Below, piece after piece: positions 33,132-41,138 of a DNA stretch of 48,407 nucleotides. Within the stretch, counting starts at the first letter, position 1; each line of letters begins with the position of its first letter. The notes beneath the pieces were generated by a model, which did no database searches, had not been told where the DNA came from, and saw only the letters and a list, made by a program, of their open reading frames with translations. The position numbers and the translations under genes were made by a program. This DNA is from an uncultured Erysipelotrichaceae bacterium (lineage in GTDB: Bacteria; Bacillota_I; Bacilli_A; RF39; UBA660): contig CAOJRP010000011.1 of assembly GCA_948442015.1 (NCBI GenBank), forward strand, positions 1 through 48,407, in the 5' to 3' direction.

Positions 33132-34077
33132 TATTTTCACCTATACTTTCAAAAATTGCTTTAGATAAGAGAGTTAGTGTATTAGTAACTTCTTCAATTG
33201 TATTATCTACTCCTCCTATTTCAATTAAAATTGTATTAGAATTAAAGTCTTGATTATATATCCCATTAACTCCTACACCACCTTTAGCAATTATTCCTCT
33301 TGATAAGGACTCATTATAATTTACTAATCTTTCATTTATTTTAGTAGCAAATTCTAAATTTTTTTCATAATTATCATGGTCTTTCCCTATTACAAATAAT
33401 ATCTTGGCATAACTTTTATTATCAATTGTAGTAGTAGTTTGACCCTTTTTAGAAGAATCTCGATGAATATCAATAAAATAATTTAAACTTGGATTATTAC
33501 TTTTAGCATTAGTCATTAATATTTTACTAGCATCATAAGAATAAGCATAATTCCAATTATTTTGATTTAATACTTCCTTAACACTATTAGTTTCCACGAT
33601 AGTCTTTAAGTTTAAATCATTTAACTTTTCTCTTAAAATATAGCTTGCAAACATCACAGTTGGAGTTATATTATAGCTTTCTAAATAATCACTATAATAG
33701 CTTTCTAATTGATGAGAATTATACAAATATATTATAGGTTCTTCTATAACTTTAGGATTCGGGTCTTCAATAACCGTTGTAACTTTCTCTTCTTCCTTCT
33801 CTTCCTTTATTTCAATAAGATTACTAAAATTATAATTTAAAAGATGAAAAGGTTCCTGTAAATTAATTGTCACTACATCTTTTAATTCTTTTGTTTCTAA
33901 AATATTATTAACCGAATTGTTAACTAAATAAGAGATAAATTTACTATTATCAATATATTTATTTATTAATTTATTAAAAAGAATACTATAAGTTATTTTA
34001 AAACTAACATAAGCTATAATTATAAAAATTATTACTATATGCCATTTATTTTTTTTCTTAGCTTTAAATTTACCCAT
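33124..34077 (-). CDS. spoIIP: SpoIIP-like cell-wall amidase/endopeptidase
   Basis: 317 residues. After a basic N-terminus and a transmembrane helix (WHIVIIFIIIAYVSFKITYS), the extracellular SpoIIP domain shows PIIYLYNSHQLESY with a catalytic His, YFIDIHRDSSKK, KILFVIGKDHDNYEKNLEFA, and a final TILIEIGGVDNTIEEV with a catalytic Glu. SpoIIP degrades peptidoglycan during engulfment in endospore formers, together with SpoIID and SpoIIM. Start ATG 34077 has AGGTG 5 nt upstream; the longer open frame to 34473 runs antisense over rpsT and is not real. The divergent rpsT neighbour matches Bacillus, but the spore protease gene gpr is missing. Confidence 0.85.
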   Translation of the reverse strand: MGKFKAKKKNKWHIVIIFIIIAYVSFKITYSILFNKLINKYIDNSKFISYLVNNSVNNILETKELKDVVTINLQEPFHLLNYNFSNLIEIKEEKEEEKVTTVIEDPNPKVIEEPIIYLYNSHQLESYYSDYLESYNITPTVMFASYILREKLNDLNLKTIVETNSVKEVLNQNNWNYAYSYDASKILMTNAKSNNPSLNYFIDIHRDSSKKGQTTTTIDNKSYAKILFVIGKDHDNYEKNLEFATKINERLVNYNESLSRGIIAKGGVGVNGIYNQDFNSNTILIEIGGVDNTIEEVTNTLTLLSKAIFESIGENIA

Positions 34078-34188
34078 ATTATCACCTTTTATAAAATATA
34101 ATAAAAAAAAGAAAATAAATGTTGGTTTTTGTCTAACTATTTCATTTTCTTTAAAAAAAGACATATTATTGAAAATGAGGGTTACTAC

Positions 34189-34217
34189 TTGAAAAACATT
34201 AATGTTCTTGGTATAAT
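34189..34217 (+). promoter_or_regulatory. rpsT promoter
   Basis: TTGAAA (34189-34194) and TATAAT (34212-34217), spacer 17 nt. It gives a leader of about 25 nt with AAGGAAGGAG before the ATG. Confidence 0.8.
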
Positions 34218-34248
34218 CTTTAGTGTATTTAAGGAAGGAGCGAAAAGA

Positions 34249-34512
34249 ATGCCAAATATTAAAAGTTCTAAGAAAGCTGTTAAAGTTATAGCTAAAAAAA
34301 CTGAAGCTAATCATGAGTTGAAAGCAAGAGTAAAAAATAGTATTAAAAAATGTGAAAAAGCTATTGCAACTAAAGATGTAGAAGCTGCTTCTGTAGCCGT
34401 TAAAGATGTTCAAAAAAATATCGATAAAGCTGTTAGCAAAGGTATTGTTAAAAAGAATACAGCCGCTAGACAAAAATCAAGATTAAATAGTAAAGTTAAA
34501 AATATGAAGTAG
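34249..34512 (+). CDS. rpsT: Ribosomal protein S20
   Basis: 87 residues, full-length bS20 that binds 16S rRNA: MPNIKSSKKAVKVIAKKTEA, basic helices VKNSIKKCEKAIATKDVEAA, and the final VKKNTAARQKSRLNSKVKNM. ATG 34249 has a strong AAGGAAGGAG; the open frame upstream to 34129 lies before the promoter. Own promoter and terminator; divergent from spoIIP, as in Bacillus. Confidence 0.96.
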   Translation: MPNIKSSKKAVKVIAKKTEANHELKARVKNSIKKCEKAIATKDVEAASVAVKDVQKNIDKAVSKGIVKKNTAARQKSRLNSKVKNMK

Positions 34513-34529
34513 TTGTCTACTTCTTTTTT
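34506..34529 (+). terminator. rpsT terminator
   Basis: GAAGTAG (34506-34512) and CTACTTC (34517-34523) with a 4-nt loop, then T6. The stem includes the stop codon. Confidence 0.85.
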
Positions 34530-34556
34530 ATGTGCTAAGATTGTATTGGTGATTTA

Positions 34557-35477
34557 ATGAAGATAATTAAAAATGTGATAACACCTATATTACTTTTAGT
34601 AGCTTTAATAGTTGTTATTATAAAAATGGATACGATTACAGAATACATTGCTTCTTTCTTAAAAGAAACTCCTAAAATAGTTATTCCTCCTAGTAATGAA
34701 TATACTAAAAAGAAAGAATATTTATTTTTAAAACCTAGTGAAGATTTTATACCATATAGTAGACAAGATTTAATTAATATTTTTTATAGTGTTATTAATA
34801 ATGGTTATGAAACGTTTACTTTCTATTGTCCAGATGAATATGGTAATTGCATCGAAGATATAAAAGAAATAAGCGATGACAATGAATTATTAACTCATAT
34901 TAATAACTATACTCATCCATATAATAACTTTGATAGTTTTAAAACCATTTTTGAAGAATCTGGGGAAGTTACAATTAAAATTACGAGACTTTATGATGAA
35001 GAGCTAAAAAAAGCAATCAACGAAAAAGTTAATTCTATAATTAGCGAAAAAATAACAGCTGATATGGATGATCAAACAAAAATATTAACTATTCACGATT
35101 ATATTATTAATAATTCTAAATATGATGTAGAAAAGAATCAAACAGGCAAAAGTGATTATCATTCTAACATTGCTTACGGTCCTTTAATTGAAGGCTATGC
35201 CATATGTGGTGGATATGCAGATGCGATGGCGATATTTTTAACCAAACTTGGTTTTGATAATTATAAAGTTGCTTCTGAAACACATGTTTGGAATGCTGTT
35301 TATGTTGATGGCAAATGGTTACATCTAGACCTTACTTGGGATGACCCTGTCAGTGAGCAAGGTGTTGATTACTTATATCATAAATATTTTTTAGTTAATA
35401 ATGAAGATTTACTTAAAGCAGATGGCACTTTAAATAATCATATCTTTAAAAAATCAGTTTATTTGGAATTTAAATAA
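34557..35477 (+). CDS. Membrane-anchored transglutaminase-like protein
   Basis: 306 residues. One N-terminal helix (ITPILLLVALIVVIIKMDTI) anchors an extracellular domain. The transglutaminase-like core is at about 175-290: ILTIHDYIINNSKYDV, then YAICGGYADAMAIFLTKLG with the catalytic Cys, THVWNAVYVDGKWLHLDLTW with the His and Asp, and DYLYHKYFLVNNEDL at the end. Such domains cut or link peptide bonds at the cell surface; the substrate is unknown. ATG 34557 follows a TGATTTA leader without a strong Shine-Dalgarno. Confidence 0.88.
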   Translation: MKIIKNVITPILLLVALIVVIIKMDTITEYIASFLKETPKIVIPPSNEYTKKKEYLFLKPSEDFIPYSRQDLINIFYSVINNGYETFTFYCPDEYGNCIEDIKEISDDNELLTHINNYTHPYNNFDSFKTIFEESGEVTIKITRLYDEELKKAINEKVNSIISEKITADMDDQTKILTIHDYIINNSKYDVEKNQTGKSDYHSNIAYGPLIEGYAICGGYADAMAIFLTKLGFDNYKVASETHVWNAVYVDGKWLHLDLTWDDPVSEQGVDYLYHKYFLVNNEDLLKADGTLNNHIFKKSVYLEFK

Positions 35478-35540
35478 CAGCAATATTTATAACCGTATTT
35501 AAGTTCTAAATTTTATTTTAATAAACTACTTTATTCACAC

Positions 35541-35562
35541 GAAAAAAGAGTTTAAAACTCTT
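35541..35562 (-). terminator. Terminator of the thioredoxin-like gene
   Basis: AAGAGTTT (35546-35553) and AAACTCTT (35555-35562) around one base, followed on the minus strand by a T-run. Confidence 0.7.
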
Positions 35563-36625
35563 ATAAATATTTGCTCACTAGTTCAGTTAAAACATCCTTT
35601 TCGATATATCCAATATGACCATCAACCATTTTACCATTTTTGATAATTAGAGTTATTGGAGTATAACCATAAGTTTTATAGAATTCTCCAATAGTCATAT
35701 TCTCACCATCTAATTCATACTTTTTATCTAATTTATCTATAAATTTATTATATGATTCATTTGTAACATCCATTTTTAAAGTATCTAAATAATAAGTTTT
35801 AAAGCCTAGTTCTTCTTGAACACTTGTAATTATTGGAACGTATTGAACACAGAAGTGACAAGTTTCTCTCCCCATATATACAACAGCTAAATCTTTTTGA
35901 TCAAATAAAGCTAAAGCTTTATTAATATCAATCTCATCAAATTTTGAAACATCATAATCTATTTTTTCTAAAGGATTATCTCCATTTAAATTTTCATTTT
36001 CACTTTCTTCTAAACTATTCTTTAAATCTTTTATTGAGAAAGACAAAGAATTATAAGATTTTTTACTAATTGCTGTGTGACCTTCATATTCCGTTTCATT
36101 ATATAAAGAAGTAATTGTTCGCTCTAAATAATTTAAATCTTCACTATATTCCTCTTTAGAAGTATATTCATTATTTTTTACTTCATCAATCCATAACGAA
36201 GCCAAATCTAAACCTTTATCTTGCATTTTACTTATTTTACTATCATCTAACCGATATACCTTAAATAATAATTTAATGCTATTTAAATACTGTTTATTTT
36301 CCGTTTCATAATAACGAGACATATTATCTTCATAATATTTATTATAATCAAATAAAACATAAATATAAACAACTAAGCCAATTACAGAAATAATTAACAA
36401 AAAGATTATTATTCTAATTGCTAAAAGAAACTTTCTAAATGGTCTTTTCTTTTTCTTTTCTACTTTAATTGTTTCTTCTACTACAATTTGAGAAGGCTCT
36501 TCTAATCTTACTTCCTCTTCCTCTATTATTTTTTCTTCTTTTATTTCTTCATGAAGTAATGCATTACATTTTTTACATCTCTCATCAGTTTTTTTATTTA
36601 CCGCTTCGCATTTTGGACACTTCAT
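35561..36625 (-). CDS. Zinc-ribbon membrane protein with thioredoxin-like domain
   Basis: 354 residues. The N-terminus MKCPKCEAVNKKTDERCKKC is a zinc ribbon facing the cytosol, followed by an acidic linker, a transmembrane helix (FLLAIRIIIFLLIISVIGLV), a helical extracellular region, and a thioredoxin-fold domain with the redox motif CHFC in GRETCHFCVQYVPIITSVQE. YKTYGYTPITLIIKNGKMVD has the thioredoxin cis-Pro (TP). A role in disulfide exchange outside the membrane is likely. ATG 36625 has AGGTG 6 nt upstream; GTG 36634 is in that box. It lies upstream of its own terminator. Confidence 0.82.
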   Translation of the reverse strand: MKCPKCEAVNKKTDERCKKCNALLHEEIKEEKIIEEEEVRLEEPSQIVVEETIKVEKKKKRPFRKFLLAIRIIIFLLIISVIGLVVYIYVLFDYNKYYEDNMSRYYETENKQYLNSIKLLFKVYRLDDSKISKMQDKGLDLASLWIDEVKNNEYTSKEEYSEDLNYLERTITSLYNETEYEGHTAISKKSYNSLSFSIKDLKNSLEESENENLNGDNPLEKIDYDVSKFDEIDINKALALFDQKDLAVVYMGRETCHFCVQYVPIITSVQEELGFKTYYLDTLKMDVTNESYNKFIDKLDKKYELDGENMTIGEFYKTYGYTPITLIIKNGKMVDGHIGYIEKDVLTELVSKYL

Positions 36626-36663
36626 TATCAACACCTACCTTATGTTTAGAATTATAACATAAA

Positions 36664-36690
36664 AAAGAAAAAACTACTAGACTGTAGTTT
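36664..36690 (-). terminator. rpmF terminator
   Basis: AAACTAC (36671-36677) and GTAGTTT (36684-36690) with a 6-nt loop, followed on the minus strand by TTTCTTTTTT. It lies 1 nt past the rpmF stop. Confidence 0.75.
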
Positions 36691-36691
36691 A

Positions 36692-36880
36692 TTATTCTTC
36701 ATCTTCTTTTATTTTAATTACTTCTTTACCCTTGTAGTAACCACATTTAGTACATGCACGATGTGGTTTTATCATTTCACCACATTTAGGACATGCTACC
36801 ACTTCACTAGCTGTCTTTTTCAAGTGAGTACGACGCATTCTTTTTTTAGTTTTACTTGTTCTTCTAAAAGGAACTGCCAT
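36692..36880 (-). CDS. rpmF: Ribosomal protein L32
   Basis: 62 residues, zinc-binding type of bL32: [20 protein letters not shown] followed by the four-Cys ribbon (ACPKCGEM and [10 protein letters not shown]). ATG 36880 has AAGGAGTGA upstream. It is 4 nt downstream of yceD, the usual pairing in bacteria. The acidic tail (KIKEDEE) is a little longer than in many relatives. Confidence 0.95.
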   Translation of the reverse strand: MAVPFRRTSKTKKRMRRTHLKKTASEVVACPKCGEMIKPHRACTKCGYYKGKEVIKIKEDEE

Positions 36881-36884
36881 AATA

Positions 36885-37373
36885 TCACTCCTTCCCTTCT
36901 TCCAGTAACGTCGCAAATGGCGACATACTTGGATCTACTTTTTTAGTATTTTCATCTACTAGTTCCCAACCTTCACCTTTCAAAGAGATATCTTCATTCT
37001 CCTCTTTCTTAACTCGGATTGGAACCTCTAATACAATATTTTGCCATAAAAAACTCATAATATCAAGTGTATTTGTTAAATTTAGTGAATAATCTTGCAA
37101 ATTTTCATTATTTTCGTCAATTACTTCATTTATATGTATTTCAAAAGGATAATCAATTTCTTCTAAAGTTATGGCATCTTGTAAAATCATACTCCCCTTT
37201 ACTATAACATCTATGACTATTTCTAAAGTAACACTATAATATATTTTACCTTTAACAACTACATCATCTAGTTTTTTTATAGGAGTATTACTAATATATT
37301 CATCTTTAAAAGATAATATTGTATCAATTGTAAGAGAATTTTCACTATTAACTTTGCTTAAATCTATTTTAAT
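36885..37373 (-). CDS. yceD: YceD (DUF177) protein with apparent AUU start codon
   Basis: 162 residues. The C-terminal half has the family pattern ([36 protein letters not shown]), and the upstream frame is open and coding-like back to [19 protein letters not shown]. The first ATG in frame (37190) would discard 61 of these residues. No ATG, GTG or TTG lies between the in-frame TAG at 37389-37391 and that ATG. The codon just before KIDLSKV is ATT (37371-37373), with AGGTG 5 nt upstream, the same spacing as spoIIP. A promoter (37396-37424) would start the RNA about 16 nt before it. YceD is linked to rRNA processing or accumulation in other organisms and lies next to rpmF as usual. Confidence 0.8.
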   Translation of the reverse strand: MKIDLSKVNSENSLTIDTILSFKDEYISNTPIKKLDDVVVKGKIYYSVTLEIVIDVIVKGSMILQDAITLEEIDYPFEIHINEVIDENNENLQDYSLNLTNTLDIMSFLWQNIVLEVPIRVKKEENEDISLKGEGWELVDENTKKVDPSMSPFATLLEEGKE

Positions 37374-37395
37374 AATATCACCTACTAGCTAATTA

Positions 37396-37424
37396 ATTAT
37401 ACTTTATATAACAAAAAATAACAA
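37396..37424 (-). promoter_or_regulatory. yceD-rpmF promoter
   Basis: TTGTTA (37419-37424) and TATAAT (37396-37401), spacer 17 nt, minus strand. The predicted transcription start near 37389 leaves a 16-nt leader to the AUU codon. Confidence 0.7.
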
Positions 37425-37435
37425 GATACTTCTTT

Positions 37436-37467
37436 ACAAATAAAAAGAAGAATTTTATCTCCTTCTT
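37436..37467 (-). terminator. Terminator after the second YjcZ-like gene
   Basis: AAGAAG (37445-37450) and CTTCTT (37462-37467) with an 11-nt loop, followed on the minus strand by TTTATTT. It overlaps the stop codon. Confidence 0.45.
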
Positions 37468-37591
37468 AATAGAAAATAAAACTACTAAATATGATGGCTA
37501 ATAATATATAAAGCACAATAATTATAAAACCATTAGCTAAAAAATTATTGTTATTGCAATTATTAGTAGTTTTTTTATTACAACATGCCAT
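37466..37591 (-). CDS. YjcZ-like small membrane protein, copy 2
   Basis: 41 residues: a polar Cys/Asn-rich head (MACCNKKTTNNCNNNN) and one hydrophobic helix (FLANGFIIIVLYILLAIIF) ending SSFIFY. Perfect GGAGGTG lies 6-7 nt before ATG 37591. Head-helix layout, size and tandem position match the YjcZ family of sporulation-linked micro-proteins. The divergence from copy 1 suggests an old duplication. Confidence 0.7.
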   Translation of the reverse strand: MACCNKKTTNNCNNNNFLANGFIIIVLYILLAIIFSSFIFY

Positions 37592-37617
37592 TTTGGACAC
37601 CTCCGAAACTTAAAAGA

Positions 37618-37710
37618 CTAAATGAATGCTCCTACAATGATAATTAATAAGATAAATAATACTAAGATAATAGCAGGTCCTAAATTGTTACAACCACAAT
37701 TATTATTCAT
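37618..37710 (-). CDS. YjcZ-like small membrane protein, copy 1
   Basis: 30 residues: MNNNCGCNNLGPAIILVLFI and then LLIIIVGAFI. A Cys/Asn head is followed by one membrane helix; LGPAIILVLFILLII matches the YjcZ-family core (F/LxxxVVLFILLIIVGA). AAAGGAGGAA lies before ATG 37710. It is followed after 26 nt by copy 2, probably on the same transcript. Confidence 0.78.
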   Translation of the reverse strand: MNNNCGCNNLGPAIILVLFILLIIIVGAFI

Positions 37711-37782
37711 AAATCATTCCTCCTTTATTTGTCTTTTCATTAATAGTGTATGGTATAAATGATTGTTTTGTGAGTGTTCTTC

Positions 37783-37811
37783 TTGTAATTTATTTTTATT
37801 ATTGATATAAT
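37783..37811 (+). promoter_or_regulatory. prsA promoter
   Basis: TTGTAA (37783-37788) and TATAAT (37806-37811), spacer 17 nt, followed by a short leader with AAAGGAGG. Confidence 0.75.
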
Positions 37812-37835
37812 TTATTTATGTTAAAGGAGGAAAAC

Positions 37836-38876
37836 ATGAAAAAGAAAATTGTTATGCTAGCCCTTTGCGTTGTAATGATATCAGGGTGTGGAAAGAAGAT
37901 ACCGACTTTATCGAATGGTGATGAAGCAGTAGTAGAATTAAAGGATGGAGTTAAAATTAGTGCTAATGATCTTTATAATGATATGAAAGAAAACTATGCA
38001 CTACAATCACTACTTAATATGATTGATAAAAAAATCTTAGAAGAAAAATATAGTGATAAGTTAGAAGAAGCTAATGACTATGCCGATTCTACTATTGAAC
38101 AACTTGAGCAATATTATGGTGATGACCTACTTAATGCTATTCAATATTACACTAATTTTTCAACAGTTGAAGGATATAAAGATTCTATGTACTTAACTTA
38201 CTTACAAAATTTAGCTGTGGAAGATTATTCAAAAGAACAAATTACTGAAAAGCAAATTAAGAAATACTATAAAGATGAAGTTGTTGGAGATATCAAAGTA
38301 AACCACATTTTAATTACACCAGACGTTAAAGATGATGCCGCTTCGGAAGATAAGACTAAAGCTGAAGAAGAAGCTAAAGCTAAAGCCCAAGAAGTTATTG
38401 ATAAACTTAAGAAAGCTTCTAATAAGGAAGAAGAATTTGAAAAGTTAGCTAAAGAATATTCGATGGATGAAACGACGAAAGAAAATGGTGGTGCTCTAGG
38501 ATATATCAATAAAGGAACTCTTGGAGATACTTACAAGGAATTAGAAGATGCTGCTTTCAAGTTAAAAGATGGTGAATGCTCTACCGAAATCATTACTACA
38601 GAATTAGGTTATCATGTAATTATTAGACTAGATACAAAAGAAAAAGATTCTTTAGAAAACTTAACTGATTCGATTAAAGAAACTCTAGCGCAAGAATATA
38701 TGACTAAAAATCCAGAAGTACAAGTTACAGCATTACAAGAATTAAGAAAAGATTATGATTTAGATATTGTTGATTCTGATTTAAAAGATCAATATGCTAA
38801 ATATATTCAAGGTTTGTTAGCACAATATCAATCAAGTTCAAGCTCTAGTTCGAGTTCAAACTCTAATAATGAGTAA
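37836..38876 (+). CDS. prsA: PrsA-like foldase lipoprotein
   Basis: 346-residue lipoprotein that helps exported proteins fold at the outer face of the membrane. The signal MKKKIVMLALCVVMISGCGK has a lipobox (ISGC). The parvulin-type prolyl isomerase domain spans about residues 150-255: IKVNHILITPDV, EEFEKLAKEYSMDETTKENG, GALGYINKGTLGDTYKELED and TELGYHVIIRLD. The flanking helices form the chaperone part. The tail is a run of Ser (SSSSSSSSNSNNE). ATG 37836 has AAAGGAGG 8 nt upstream; the ATG at 37818 precedes it. Own promoter and terminator. Confidence 0.92.
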   Translation: MKKKIVMLALCVVMISGCGKKIPTLSNGDEAVVELKDGVKISANDLYNDMKENYALQSLLNMIDKKILEEKYSDKLEEANDYADSTIEQLEQYYGDDLLNAIQYYTNFSTVEGYKDSMYLTYLQNLAVEDYSKEQITEKQIKKYYKDEVVGDIKVNHILITPDVKDDAASEDKTKAEEEAKAKAQEVIDKLKKASNKEEEFEKLAKEYSMDETTKENGGALGYINKGTLGDTYKELEDAAFKLKDGECSTEIITTELGYHVIIRLDTKEKDSLENLTDSIKETLAQEYMTKNPEVQVTALQELRKDYDLDIVDSDLKDQYAKYIQGLLAQYQSSSSSSSSSNSNNE

Positions 38877-38878
38877 TT

Positions 38879-38905
38879 AGGAATGAAGTTAATCATTCCT
38901 TTTTT
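38879..38905 (+). terminator. prsA terminator
   Basis: AGGAATGA (38879-38886) and TCATTCCT (38893-38900) with a 6-nt loop, then T5. Confidence 0.88.
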
Positions 38906-38993
38906 AGTGCCCTATCTTTACTTATATAAATATTAAAAATTATTAATTTCCTCAAATATGTGTTATTATTATATACGATAGGAGTTGATCCAA

Positions 38994-40355
38994 GTGGATA
39001 CTAGTATTTTTAGAGAATATGATATAAGAGGTGTTTATCCTAGTCAAGTAAACGAAAACGTAGCTTACATTATAGGAAAAAGCTATGGTTCTTATATTCA
39101 AGAAAAGTTAGAAAAAAAATTATGTGTAGTTGGATATGATAATCGTTACTCTAGTCCAAGTCTTGCTACAAATTTAATTAGAGGAATAACAGATAGCGGT
39201 TGTGATGTAATAAATTTAGGTTTAGTAACTACCCCAATGTATTTTTATGCCTGTATTAAAACAAAAGCTATTATTGGTATTATGGTAACAGCTAGTCATA
39301 ATCCAAAAGATGATAATGGTTTTAAATTTAGTTTTGATTGCTTAGGTAACGCAAGAGGAAAGCAAGTATATGACTTCCGTGATTATACCCTAGCTAAAAA
39401 CTTCTTAAATGGTAATGGTTCTGTTAAAGAACTAGACATTTTTCCTTACTATAAAAGCTATTTAAAAGATAATTTACGTTTTGGGATAAAAAAATTAAAA
39501 GTTGTAATCGACTGTGGTAACGGAACTACTTCCCTATTTGCTAAAGAAATCTATGAACAATTTAATCTTGATTTACATGTTATTTGTGGAGATTCAGATT
39601 CTAGTTTCCCTAATCATCATCCTGATCCAGCTGTCAAAGAAAATATGGTCATGCTTCAAGAAGCTGTCAAAGAACTGCATGCCGATGTTGGAATTGCTTT
39701 TGATGGCGATGGTGATAGAGTTGGAGTTGTAAATGAACGAGGAGAAATTGTTCCCACTGATAAACTAATGATTATCTTTATTCGTAGTATTATTAATACA
39801 GTTCAAAACAAGACATTCTTATACGATGTAAAATGTTCTAAAGCTTTAGAAGAAGATATTTTAGCTTTAGGTGGTACACCATTTATTTGTCGAACTGGAG
39901 CAAGTTTTACAAGAGCAACTACTCTAGCTGAATGTTTGCCCTTTGGCGGCGAATACTCTGGCCACCTATTCTTTAATGATAGATTTTTAGGATTTGATTC
40001 AGGAATCTATTGTGGTTTAAGACTTTTAGAAATTTTATCGAATAGCAATAAAAAAGTTTCTGAATTGTTAGATGGTGTTAATAATTACTATAATACACCA
40101 GAAATAAAAATACCTGTTTCTGACGATAAAAAATTTATGATCGTTGAAAAAGTTAAAGAATATTGCCAAAATAAAAATTATGATACAATTTTATTAGATG
40201 GTGTAAGAGTAAACTTTAGCGATGGCTGGGCTTTAATAAGATCAAGTAATACAGGTCCAAATTTAACAGTACGTTATGAAGCTAAAACAGAAAAAAGATT
40301 AAAAGAAATTGAAAGTGAGTTTACAAATGTTTTAGACAAGTTAATTAAGAAATAG
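38994..40355 (+). CDS. Phosphomannomutase/phosphoglucomutase
   Basis: 453-residue alpha-D-phosphohexomutase that interconverts hexose 1- and 6-phosphates for sugar-nucleotide synthesis. Catalytic phosphoserine loop: VTASHNPKDDNGFK; magnesium loop: FDGDGDRVGV; sugar-binding loop: GGEYSGHLFF; phosphate-binding end: RSSNTGPNLTVRYEA. The GEYSGHLFF pattern fits the bifunctional PMM/PGM (AlgC/ManB) group rather than GlmM. I chose GTG 38994 (MDTSIFREYDIRG) with AGGAG 9 nt upstream; TTG 38985 is too close to that box. It could feed the glycolipid and teichoic-acid pathways suggested by yfhO and the LtaS-like gene. Confidence 0.9.
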   Translation: MDTSIFREYDIRGVYPSQVNENVAYIIGKSYGSYIQEKLEKKLCVVGYDNRYSSPSLATNLIRGITDSGCDVINLGLVTTPMYFYACIKTKAIIGIMVTASHNPKDDNGFKFSFDCLGNARGKQVYDFRDYTLAKNFLNGNGSVKELDIFPYYKSYLKDNLRFGIKKLKVVIDCGNGTTSLFAKEIYEQFNLDLHVICGDSDSSFPNHHPDPAVKENMVMLQEAVKELHADVGIAFDGDGDRVGVVNERGEIVPTDKLMIIFIRSIINTVQNKTFLYDVKCSKALEEDILALGGTPFICRTGASFTRATTLAECLPFGGEYSGHLFFNDRFLGFDSGIYCGLRLLEILSNSNKKVSELLDGVNNYYNTPEIKIPVSDDKKFMIVEKVKEYCQNKNYDTILLDGVRVNFSDGWALIRSSNTGPNLTVRYEAKTEKRLKEIESEFTNVLDKLIKK

Positions 40356-40373
40356 TTTTCTTGTCTTATCTTA

Positions 40374-40388
40374 TTATGTAATACATAA
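40374..40388. promoter_or_regulatory. 15-nt palindrome upstream of the LytTR regulator
   Basis: TTATGTA, one base, TACATAA: a perfect inverted repeat 26 nt before the regulator start. A possible operator, but short and AT-rich enough for chance. Confidence 0.3.
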
Positions 40389-40413
40389 ATCTTAAAAATA
40401 AGGAATGATTTTA

Positions 40414-41133
40414 ATGATAAATTTTATAATATATGAAGATAATAAAATAACTCAAAAAGAGTATTCTAATGTAATTAATAAATTTATGTTAAACCAAAAT
40501 TTATCTTACAAAATAATGAAAATCAATTCATATACTAATAACACAATGTCTTCTTTAAAAAATTTAGATGGGAAAAAAATATTTATAATTGATATTGAAG
40601 TACCTGGAAAATCAGGATTAGAATTTGCAAGAGAAATAAGATATACTAATGATTGGGCTAGCCCCATTATAATATGTAGTAGTCATAAAGAACTGAAAAA
40701 TAAAGGATTTGCAAGCAGACTTTTGATGCTAGATTTCATCAATAAAGATAAAAATATTTTAAATAATTTAGAAAATGCTTTGGAAGTTGCTTTTAATATT
40801 ATAAATTGCCATAAATCTTATAATTTTAGATATAATGGCGAATACTATCAAGTTCCTTATGAAAACATTTTATACATTGAAAAAAACTTAAATGATAATT
40901 ATGCAACAGTCTTTACTAAAAGAAGTAAATATACAATTAAAGACACTATTATAAATATTTTTTCTATTTTAAATGATGATCGTTTTCTAAAGTGTAGTCG
41001 TAGCTGTATCGTTAACACGGATAATATTTTAGCAATCGATTTTATAAATAATACAATTGATTTTGGTGGAATTTCAACAGATTTAGTTTCTCGAGATGGC
41101 AAAAAAGCATTAAGAGACTTTGTTAAGGAGTAA
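40414..41133 (+). CDS. LytTR-family response regulator
   Basis: 239 residues. The receiver domain (1-120) has the acidic pair in YEDNK, the phospho-acceptor Asp in FIIDIEVPGKSGLEF, and FINKDK in the usual Lys region. The C-terminal LytTR DNA-binding domain (about 145-239) has YEKNLN-type YIEKNLNDNYATVFTKRSKY, FLKCSRSCIVNTDNILAIDF and FGGISTDLVSRDGKKALRDF. It is an AgrA/ComE-type transcription factor. ATG 40414 has AAGGA 8 nt upstream. The partner kinase follows 5 nt after the stop. Confidence 0.92.
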   Translation: MINFIIYEDNKITQKEYSNVINKFMLNQNLSYKIMKINSYTNNTMSSLKNLDGKKIFIIDIEVPGKSGLEFAREIRYTNDWASPIIICSSHKELKNKGFASRLLMLDFINKDKNILNNLENALEVAFNIINCHKSYNFRYNGEYYQVPYENILYIEKNLNDNYATVFTKRSKYTIKDTIINIFSILNDDRFLKCSRSCIVNTDNILAIDFINNTIDFGGISTDLVSRDGKKALRDFVKE

Positions 41134-41138
41134 AAATT

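Noticed and set aside
34078..34473. N-terminal 132-codon extension of spoIIP
   Set aside because: It runs antisense over rpsT. The AGGTG Shine-Dalgarno and the membrane helix place the start at 34077.
38837..38876. Serine-codon repeat at the end of prsA as a contingency repeat
   Set aside because: The codons are mixed AGT/AGC/TCA/TCT and do not form an exact short tandem repeat, so slippage is unlikely. Low-complexity tails are common in PrsA.
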